DNA of 6,621 nucleotides. Source: Chloroflexota bacterium (lineage in GTDB: Bacteria; Chloroflexota; Limnocylindria; QHBO01). Positions 1-6,621 of the stretch are shown here, piece after piece. How positions within the stretch are numbered: position 1 is the stretch's first letter; every line of letters begins with the position of its first letter. The notes under the pieces were generated by a model that was not told the DNA's origin, made no database searches, and worked only from the letters and a program-made list of their open reading frames with translations. The stretch covers positions 1-6,621 of the forward strand of contig VBJP01000094.1 in NCBI GenBank assembly GCA_005880165.1. Reading direction: 5' to 3'. The position numbers and the translations under genes are program-made.

Positions 1-78
1 CGGGCGTCCTGGCCTCCGTGCCAGTCAGTATAGCCGGGGGCCGAAGCCAATTCGGGACCTGCTAGACTCCGCCGCCGA
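1..78. other. Upstream non-coding stretch, no gene seen
   Basis: I see no supportable gene, RNA or repeat here. The only candidate signal is a -10-like hexamer close to the first ATG, listed separately. Confidence 0.5.
63..68 (+). promoter_or_regulatory. Possible -10 hexamer for a leaderless transcript
   Basis: TAGACT matches TATAAT at four of six positions and ends 10 bases before the ATG at 79. No Shine-Dalgarno sequence is visible between it and the ATG, so the gene at 79 may be transcribed from, or very near, its first codon (leaderless), as is common in many high-GC bacteria. I see no good -35 hexamer around 40-45, so the call is weak. Confidence 0.25.
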
Positions 79-492
79 ATGGCGTTCCTGTTCGATCCGC
101 TCGATCGCAACCCGGATCTCTTTACGCTGATGTGGGTCTCTGGCCTGCTCCTGCTGGTCGGATCGGTTGTGGTTTACAACATTGCCCAGAACCGATATCG
201 GCGCTATCCCACGATCCTTGCCCTCCACGAATGGGTCTTCTGGCCGGTCGCCATCGCGTGGGGGATCACGCCGTTGCTGGCGGTGATCCACGTTCCGTTG
301 CTGCTCCTGTTGCTCGTCCAGCTTCCGGCCCTCGGCGTCGTGCTGTGGGCCACCTTCGTAAAGTTTCCGCCCCTCATCGCGGCGGCAAACGACGAGATCC
401 GGCGGCGCCGGTTCGTGCCGCCGCCACGTCGCGAAGAGCGCGCCCGCTCGCGGCCGACGCCCGCCGGTCGACGCCGTACCCATCGTCGCTGA
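79..492 (+). CDS. Small integral membrane protein, three predicted helices, Arg-rich tail
   Basis: A 137-residue protein that I do not recognise as a named family. Three hydrophobic segments stand out: about residues 14-36 (LFTLMWVSGLLLLVGSVVVY), 51-69 (WVFWPVAIAWGITPLLAVI) and 72-94 (Leu/Val-rich). Basic residues follow helix 1 (RYRRY, 39-43), and the tail from about 107 onward is dominated by Arg and Pro and ends RRRTHRR. By the positive-inside rule the basic tail should be cytoplasmic. There is no signal peptide or catalytic motif. The ATG at 79 is preferred because helix 1 begins shortly after it; no ribosome site is visible, so translation may be leaderless. Its stop lies five bases before a TTGACA promoter, so it is probably a transcription unit separate from what follows. 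The coherent hydrophobic pattern supports a real gene; function is unknown. Confidence 0.7.
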   Translation: MAFLFDPLDRNPDLFTLMWVSGLLLLVGSVVVYNIAQNRYRRYPTILALHEWVFWPVAIAWGITPLLAVIHVPLLLLLLVQLPALGVVLWATFVKFPPLIAAANDEIRRRRFVPPPRREERARSRPTPAGRRRTHRR

Positions 493-497
493 GGTGG

Positions 498-525
498 TTG
501 ACAAGTCGACGCGGGCGGCCATACT
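498..525 (+). promoter_or_regulatory. Sigma-70-type promoter for the short-peptide unit
   Basis: A perfect -35 box TTGACA (498-503) is followed after 16 bp by CATACT (520-525), four of six matches to TATAAT. Transcription would start near 532, about 67 bases before the small ORF at 599. It lies immediately after the stop of the upstream membrane-protein gene. The perfect -35 stands out in such GC-rich DNA; the -10 is only moderate. Confidence 0.5.
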
Positions 526-586
526 CACCGCCAGTCATTCTGCAGACCGGCGCCGCCTGTACGAGCAGGGCGCCATCGGTCCAGAC

Positions 587-592
587 AGGAGG
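587..592 (+). promoter_or_regulatory. Perfect Shine-Dalgarno AGGAGG for the 19-codon ORF
   Basis: AGGAGG sits six bases before the ATG at 599, which is ideal spacing. It is the strongest ribosome site in the window and is the main reason to take the tiny ORF as translated. Confidence 0.6.
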
Positions 593-598
593 AAGGCA

Positions 599-658
599 AT
601 GTCGAAGACGGCCACGGTCGCCGTTGTCGCGTCGCGCCTCCGGAGGATCGCCGGCTAG
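599..658 (+). CDS. 19-residue peptide ORF (possible leader peptide)
   Basis: The ORF reads MSKTATVAVVASRLRRIAG and ends in TAG at 656-658. It has an ATG start and a consensus AGGAGG six bases upstream, and it lies about 67 bases after a predicted promoter. It is followed at once by a hairpin that includes the stop codon and then by a strong terminator. The peptide has no run of a single amino acid as in classical His or Trp leaders. The most notable feature is Arg-Leu-Arg-Arg near the end, with consecutive CGG and AGG arginine codons (641-646), so a response to arginine codon supply or to ribosome stalling is conceivable but unproven. It could equally be a free small protein encoded by a short mRNA. 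Its size makes chance occurrence possible; the ribosome site and surrounding signals argue against that. Confidence 0.45.
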   Translation: MSKTATVAVVASRLRRIAG

Positions 659-676
659 CTCACACTTCGTGAGTTG
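656..676 (+). other. RNA hairpin overlapping the peptide stop codon
   Basis: CTCAC (659-663) pairs with GTGAG (669-673) around the loop ACTTC. The stem can extend outward through 658/674 (G-U), 657/675 (A-U) and 656/676 (U-G), so the TAG stop codon forms the base of the stem. A ribosome terminating on this TAG would open it. It is followed five bases later by the terminator stem. Confidence 0.4.
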
Positions 677-680
677 TGCG

Positions 681-711
681 GGCCGTCCCTCGGGGACGGC
701 CGTTTGGTTTT
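681..711 (+). terminator. Strong intrinsic (Rho-independent) terminator
   Basis: GGCCGTCCC (681-689) and GGGACGGCC (693-701) form a perfect nine-base-pair GC-rich stem with the three-base loop TCG, followed by GTTTGGTTTT (702-711), a U-rich tract rare in this GC-rich sequence. It lies 23 bases after the small ORF stop and 57 bases before the RNHCP gene start, so it either ends a short transcript or conditionally stops transcription into the RNHCP gene. Confidence 0.75.
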
Positions 712-725
712 CCACGGCCGGTGCG

Positions 726-740
726 CGACGTTCCACGTCG
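726..740 (+). other. Short hairpin upstream of the RNHCP gene
   Basis: CGACG (726-730) and CGTCG (736-740) form a five-base-pair stem around TTCCA. It lies between the terminator and the RNHCP start. It is short enough to be chance in GC-rich DNA, but it is the only structure visible in the 57-base gap, where I see no convincing promoter. Confidence 0.2.
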
Positions 741-758
741 ATCGCTCACCACCGACCT

Positions 759-762
759 GGAG
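759..762 (+). promoter_or_regulatory. Ribosome site that decides the TTG start of the RNHCP gene
   Basis: GGAG lies six bases before the TTG at 769. No ATG or GTG with a comparable ribosome site occurs between the terminator and the conserved cysteine region, so this fixes the start codon. Confidence 0.55.
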
Positions 763-768
763 ACTTCC

Positions 769-1164
769 TTGAAACGTTCCGCTCGGCCTCCGCGCCCGCC
801 TCGCAGCGAGCGGGCGAGGTCGCCTACTCGTCTCAGCTCGTTCCGTTGCGTCCACTGCCACACCGATGTGCCGGCTGACGCGCCCGGGACGAGCCATAGG
901 AACCACTGCCCCGCTTGCCTCTGGAGCCGGCACCTGGATGACCGTCCAGGCGACCGGGCCGCGGATTGCGGCTCGTCGATGGAGCCGATTGCCATCACCG
1001 TGCGCGGCAAGGGGGAGTGGGTGCTCATTCACCGGTGCACCGGTTGCGGCGTGCTGCACGCTAACCGAAGCGCGGCCGACGACAACCCGCTGCTTCTCCT
1101 GCGGCTCGCCGTCAGGCCGCTGGCGCTGCCGCCCTTCCCGCTCGACCGGCTTTCGCTCGTCTAG
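769..1164 (+). CDS. RNHCP-family Cys-rich protein (probable zinc ribbon)
   Basis: A 131-residue protein beginning at TTG (read as Met) and opening MKRS. From residue 25 it follows the RNHCP family pattern: F-x-C-x-x-C (C27, C30), S-H-R-N-H-C-P-x-C-L-W-S (R44-N45-H46-C47-P48, C50), P-G-D-R-A with C67-G68 and M-E-P-I, then I-H-R-C-x-x-C-G (C90, C93) and an N-R-x-x-x-D-D-N segment (99-106). Three CxxC pairs plus C67 and nearby His residues suggest bound zinc. The family is named after this motif and its function is not established; a nucleic-acid or protein-binding role is only a guess. Residues 1-22 are Arg/Pro-rich and less typical. Longer starts in the same frame would read back through the terminator, so the TTG with GGAG six bases upstream is preferred. 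The gene sits downstream of a terminator and a short peptide ORF and may be expressed by read-through. Confidence 0.85.
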   Translation: MKRSARPPRPPRSERARSPTRLSSFRCVHCHTDVPADAPGTSHRNHCPACLWSRHLDDRPGDRAADCGSSMEPIAITVRGKGEWVLIHRCTGCGVLHANRSAADDNPLLLLRLAVRPLALPPFPLDRLSLV

Positions 1165-1226
1165 TCGCAGAGCCGGCGATCACTCGTCCTCCTCGGCGGC
1201 CTCGGTCTACGCTCGGTCTGACCGAT
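1165..1226. repeat. Convergent intergenic gap with short repeats
   Basis: This 62-bp gap separates the stops of the RNHCP gene and clpB. It holds CTCGGTCT twice (1201-1208 and 1212-1219) and a small inverted repeat, TCGGT/ACCGA, at 1213-1225 just past the clpB stop. No T-run follows on either strand, so I cannot call an intrinsic terminator; Rho-dependent or overlapping termination is possible. Confidence 0.3.
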
Positions 1227-3875
<2,649 letters not shown>

Positions 3876-5018
3876 TCAGTGGCTCCCTCGCTCGGTCCGG
3901 GGGTCTCGCTGGGGATGGTGAGCCAGCAGCGAGGCAATCTCGTCTCGGGTCTTCTCGTCGAGATCAGGCAGCACGACGCGTACCCGAACGATCAGATCGC
4001 CGCGGCCGCCATCGCGTCCGGGTTTTGGCAGTCCCTTGCCGGTCACATGGATCTCCTGGCCGTTCTGGGTGTTGGGCCGGATCCGCAGCTTGAGCGTTTC
4101 GGTGGGGGTCTGGACCGGAACCTCGGCACCGGCGATCGCCTCGTGGAGCGTGACCGACAGGTCCGTGCGCAGATCGGCGCCGTCGCGCTCGAAGCGTGGA
4201 TCGGGACGCACGTGGACCGTGACGTACAGGTCCCCTGAGGGTGCGCTGGCGTCCTCACGGAGGCCAGCGCCACGCAGCTTGATGCGAGCTCCGTCGCGTA
4301 CCCCGGGCGGAATCTTGATCTGCAGGCGACGGCCATCCACGTCGACCATGCGCTCTGCGCCGCGCGCCACCTCCGCGAGCGTCACATCCGCGTCGGCGTG
4401 GAGATCGACGCCGGGCAACCGGGCCCGGTCGGCGGTGGCGGTGCGGGCGTTCGATCGGTTGGAGGTACGCCCGGCCAGGAGATCCCCGAAGTCGAAGACC
4501 TGCTCGGAGGCGCCGCTCGACCGCCGGCTGCCCGAGCCCCCCGTGCCGGCACGTCCTCCCGCGCCAGGTGGTTTCCCGGCGCCGGCGGTGCCAGGACCCC
4601 CTGCCCCGGCCGAGAAGGAGAATCCCTCATCCCCGAAGAATGCACGGAAGAAGTCGGAGAAGCCGCTCATCTCCTCGGGGGAGACGGTGCGGTAGCTGTA
4701 TCGGACGCCTCCGGGGCCGCTCGCGAACGGACCGGCGCCACCACCAAAGGCGTTCGCCCAGTCGGTGGCGCCGGCGCCGCCGTACTGCTGGTACGCCTGC
4801 CAGTTGGCGCCCAGCTCGTTGTAGCGCTTGCGCTTGTCCGGATCGGACAGGACCGCGTGCGCCTCGTTGGCGTCCTTGAACTTCTGCTCGGCGGCCTTGT
4901 CGCCGGGGTTGCGGTCAGGATGGAGCTCGCGCGCAAGGCGCCGATAGGCCTTCTTGATCTCGGCCTGGGTCGCCGTCTTGGGAACGCCCAGGACCTCGTA
5001 GTAGTCCTTGTACTCCAT
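3876..5018 (-). CDS. DnaJ/CbpA-type J-domain co-chaperone without zinc finger
   Basis: A 380-residue Hsp40 that should stimulate DnaK ATPase and deliver clients. The J domain occupies residues 4-70 with the essential HPD at 33-35 and YRRLARELHPDRN around it. A long Gly/Ala/Pro/Phe-rich linker follows (about 80-175), including a GFSDFFRAFFGD patch (119-130). The C-terminal substrate-binding beta domains begin near 203 (VDLHADADVTLAEVARGAER), with the family's KIPPGVRDGARIKLRGAG (235-252) and the second domain to about 350. The protein has no cysteine at all, so the four CxxCxGxG repeats of classical DnaJ are absent and it is a type II, CbpA-like J-protein. The ATG start gives the canonical N-terminus; only a weak ribosome site is visible, and the gap to lon is 24 bp, so expression may depend on coupling to lon. 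The stop abuts the clpB start. Whether to name it dnaJ or cbpA cannot be settled here. Confidence 0.93.
   Translation of the reverse strand: MEYKDYYEVLGVPKTATQAEIKKAYRRLARELHPDRNPGDKAAEQKFKDANEAHAVLSDPDKRKRYNELGANWQAYQQYGGAGATDWANAFGGGAGPFASGPGGVRYSYRTVSPEEMSGFSDFFRAFFGDEGFSFSAGAGGPGTAGAGKPPGAGGRAGTGGSGSRRSSGASEQVFDFGDLLAGRTSNRSNARTATADRARLPGVDLHADADVTLAEVARGAERMVDVDGRRLQIKIPPGVRDGARIKLRGAGLREDASAPSGDLYVTVHVRPDPRFERDGADLRTDLSVTLHEAIAGAEVPVQTPTETLKLRIRPNTQNGQEIHVTGKGLPKPGRDGGRGDLIVRVRVVLPDLDEKTRDEIASLLAHHPQRDPRTERGSH
3883..3889 (-). promoter_or_regulatory. Ribosome site for clpB inside the dnaJ 3' end
   Basis: On the minus strand GAGGGAG ends seven bases before the GTG start of clpB and lies inside the last codons of dnaJ. 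It supports the GTG as the true start and translation right after dnaJ termination. Confidence 0.6.
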
Positions 5019-5030
5019 CCGACCGCTGCG

Positions 5031-5051
5031 TCAGCCCTGTGATCAGCCCTG
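5031..5051. repeat. 9-bp direct repeat at the lon-dnaJ junction
   Basis: TCAGCCCTG occurs at 5031-5039 and again at 5043-5051, separated by TGA. The right copy contains the lon stop codon; the left copy lies in the intergenic gap and carries a second in-register TGA, 12 bases after the first. It looks like a small local duplication at the end of lon. Confidence 0.5.
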
Positions 5052-6621
5052 CGCGCCGCCCGCCGTGGTGGCCGGCGGCTGCTCGACGGGCGGCGGCTTG
5101 ACCGGCACCGTCGGCGTGGCCGCCACCTTCCGCCGGCTCGGCCGCCGCAAGACCACGGCCTTCTGCCGAGCATCACGCTCGGCCTTGATGCGAGCCGCCG
5201 GGCGCGGCCGGTCGATCAGGGCCTCGGCCAGGACCTCGTCCATCGAGTCCACCGGCACGATCCGAAGCTGCTGGCGTACCTCCTCAGGCACGTCGATCAG
5301 GTCTTTCTCGTTGCGCCGCGGGATGAGGACCGTCTTGACCCCTGCCAGGTGGGCGGCGAGTAGCTTGCTCTTGAGCCCGCCGATCGGGAGGACACGGCCG
5401 CGGAGCGTGATCTCGCCGGTCATCGCCAGGTCTCGGCGCACCGGCTTGCCGGTGAGCAGGCTGGCGACCGCGGTCGCCATGGTCACACCGGCCGATGGGC
5501 CGTCCTTGGGGGTCGCCCCTGCGGGAACGTGAACGTGGATCGTCTCCTTGCCGAAGGAGTCGGCGTCGATCCCCAGCTCCTTGGCACGAGCCCGCACGTA
5601 CGACAGGCCGGCACGTGCCGATTCCTGCATCACGCTCCCCAGCTGGCCGGTGAGGATGATCTCGTCCTTGCCCTGCATGCGGGTCGACTCGATCTGCACG
5701 ATGTCGCCGCCCGCGTCGGACACCACCAGGCCGGTGGCCATCCCGATCTGGTCCTCGGCTTCCAGCTCACCGTAGTCGAAGCGCGCCGGGCCAAGGTAAT
5801 CCTCCAGCTCGGAGGCCTTGACAACGACCCTTACCTTGCTGTCGTCCGCCACGCGACGGGCGACCTTGCGGGCAAGATTCGCGATCTCGCGCTCCAGGTT
5901 GCGGACTCCGGCCTCCTTGGTGAAGGCCTGGATGAGCCGAACCATGGCCGGCTCCTCGATGGTCAGCTGCTTGTCGGTGAGGCCGTGGGCCTCCAGCTGC
6001 TTGGGCATCAGGAACTTCTGCGCAATCCGCAGCTTCTCGAGCTGAGTGTAGCCGGGCAGCTGGATCACCTCCATCCGGTCACGGAGGGCCGGCGGGATGG
6101 TGTCGAGCATGTTGGCGGTGGCGATGAAGAGCACCTTGGAGAGGTCGAACGGCACCTCCAGGTAGTTGTCCTGGAAGGAGAAGTTTTGCTCCGGATCGAG
6201 CACTTCCAGCAGGGCCGATGAGGGGTCGCCACGGAAGTCCATGCCGACCTTGTCGATCTCGTCGAGCATGAAGACCGGGTTCGCCGATGCGGCCGTCTTG
6301 ATGCTCTGGATGACACGGCCCGGAAGCGCGCCGATGTAGGTGCGCCGATGTCCCCGGATCTCGGCCTCGTCGTGGATGCCTCCCAGGCTCATGCGCACGA
6401 ACTTGCGGCCCATGGCCCGGGCGATGCTCCGGCCCAGCGAGGTCTTGCCCACGCCGGGCGGGCCCACGAAGAGGAGGATCGGACTGCGGATCTTCTCGGC
6501 GAGCTTGCGCACCGCCATGTACTCCAGGATCCGCTCCTTGGGCTTCTCCAGGCCGTAATGATCCTCGTTGAGGACCTTCTCGGCCTCGGACAGGTCCAGG
6601 TTATCCTCGGTGAGCTGGCCC
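5043..6621 (-). CDS. lon: Lon ATP-dependent protease, partial (N-terminus beyond window)
   Basis: The reading frame stays open to the window edge: before the internal Met at 6518, 34 more codons read through, including the conserved HYGLEKPKERILEY stretch. That Met is therefore not the start, and the N-terminal substrate-binding domain is missing only because the window ends. Counting from that Met: Walker A GPPGVGKT (19-26), Walker B FMLDEID (83-89), AAA+ lid with GVRNLEREIANLARK (204-218), and the serine peptidase domain with PKDGPSAGV (337-345; catalytic Ser342) and GGLKSKLLAAH (380-390; catalytic Lys385), the Ser-Lys spacing of 43 matching the family. Lon degrades misfolded and some regulatory proteins in the cytoplasm. 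Two oddities: the usual GGLKEK reads GGLKSK, and after the peptidase domain (about 435) there is a roughly 55-residue basic, then Pro-rich tail. It is the first visible gene of the operon with dnaJ and clpB. Confidence 0.97.
   Translation of the reverse strand, partial: GQLTEDNLDLSEAEKVLNEDHYGLEKPKERILEYMAVRKLAEKIRSPILLFVGPPGVGKTSLGRSIARAMGRKFVRMSLGGIHDEAEIRGHRRTYIGALPGRVIQSIKTAASANPVFMLDEIDKVGMDFRGDPSSALLEVLDPEQNFSFQDNYLEVPFDLSKVLFIATANMLDTIPPALRDRMEVIQLPGYTQLEKLRIAQKFLMPKQLEAHGLTDKQLTIEEPAMVRLIQAFTKEAGVRNLEREIANLARKVARRVADDSKVRVVVKASELEDYLGPARFDYGELEAEDQIGMATGLVVSDAGGDIVQIESTRMQGKDEIILTGQLGSVMQESARAGLSYVRARAKELGIDADSFGKETIHVHVPAGATPKDGPSAGVTMATAVASLLTGKPVRRDLAMTGEITLRGRVLPIGGLKSKLLAAHLAGVKTVLIPRRNEKDLIDVPEEVRQQLRIVPVDSMDEVLAEALIDRPRPAARIKAERDARQKAVVLRRPSRRKVAATPTVPVKPPPVEQPPATTAGGAQG

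Larger units (their letters stand above)
532..711 (+). promoter_or_regulatory. Candidate leader/attenuator RNA upstream of the RNHCP gene
   Basis: Between the predicted transcription start (about 532) and the end of a U-rich tract (711) lie a strong ribosome site, a 19-codon ORF, a hairpin overlapping its stop codon and an intrinsic terminator. This order is typical of leader-peptide attenuators or of small-peptide mRNAs. Alternative pairings are visible: bases 607-613 (GACGGCC) are fully complementary to the 5' arm of the terminator (681-687), and the CCTCC at 637-641 is complementary to GGAGG of the ribosome site (588-592). The boundaries and the regulatory role are inferred. Confidence 0.35.

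Noticed and set aside
25..528. Minus-strand ORF of 167 codons opposite the membrane-protein gene
   Set aside because: The translation is highly charged and low in hydrophobic residues with no recognisable domain, and the plus-strand frame has a coherent membrane pattern. It is an antisense shadow.
637..646. CCTCCGGAGG palindrome in the peptide ORF as a protein-binding operator
   Set aside because: It is a short, GC-rich, uninterrupted palindrome with no second copy near the promoter. Its CCTCC half is noted only as a possible pairing partner for the ribosome site.
132..878. Long plus-strand ORF of 248 codons
   Set aside because: It overlaps the membrane-protein gene in another frame, runs through the promoter, the peptide ORF and the terminator, and its Arg/Ser/Pro-rich translation looks like a GC-rich frame shadow.
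1031..1044. ACCGGT repeated twice, 8 bp apart, in the RNHCP gene
   Set aside because: It encodes the conserved HRCTGCG zinc-binding segment. Coding constraint explains it without a regulatory role.
655..1059. Minus-strand ORFs opposite the RNHCP gene (655-1059 and 660-1028)
   Set aside because: The plus strand encodes the clear RNHCP pattern over the same bases, and the antisense frames show no motif.
4398..5042. Plus-strand ORF of 214 codons antisense to dnaJ
   Set aside because: The Gly/Ala/Val-rich translation mirrors the dnaJ linker and J domain in reverse; it is a shadow frame.
5529..6221. Plus-strand ORF of 230 codons antisense to lon
   Set aside because: Its length is impressive, but the Leu/Gly/His-rich translation comes from antisense reading of conserved Lon codons. 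No family is recognised.
6516..6518. ATG at 6518 as the start of lon
   Set aside because: The same frame continues upstream to the window edge with conserved Lon sequence (HYGLEKPKERILEY), so this Met is internal.

Overview
The window is GC-rich chromosomal DNA (GC fraction not counted) from a bacterium. The mix of a bacterial Lon protease, a zinc-finger-less DnaJ and a full-length ClpB in one unit, a Cys-rich RNHCP-family protein, use of GTG and TTG starts, and Arg/Ala/Pro-rich tails fits a high-GC lineage such as Chloroflexota or Actinomycetota. That placement is inference; there is no rRNA or other marker here to settle it.

Left part (1-1164, plus strand): a short three-helix membrane protein with an Arg-rich tail (79-492). 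Just after its stop comes a compact unit: a TTGACA promoter (498-525), a perfect AGGAGG ribosome site, a 19-codon peptide ORF (599-658), a hairpin built on the peptide's stop codon (656-676), and a strong 9-bp intrinsic terminator with a U-rich tail (681-711). The next gene (769-1164, TTG start) encodes an RNHCP-family zinc-ribbon-like protein and has no convincing promoter of its own. This looks like a leader-peptide/attenuator arrangement, or else a separate short transcript. It is the least expected thing in the window.

Right part (1227-6621, minus strand): a protein quality-control operon read right to left: lon (N-terminal part beyond the window edge), a CbpA-type dnaJ 24 bp downstream, and clpB whose GTG start directly abuts the dnaJ stop (TGAGTG). 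Lon degrades damaged proteins, the J-protein recruits and stimulates Hsp70, and ClpB with Hsp70 pulls apart aggregates. dnaK and grpE are not in the window. The operon promoter lies outside, so its heat-shock control (HrcA/CIRCE, HspR/HAIR or sigma factor) cannot be judged.

The two halves converge in a 62-bp gap (1165-1226) with no clear terminator. I see no mobile element, CRISPR array, tRNA or rRNA.
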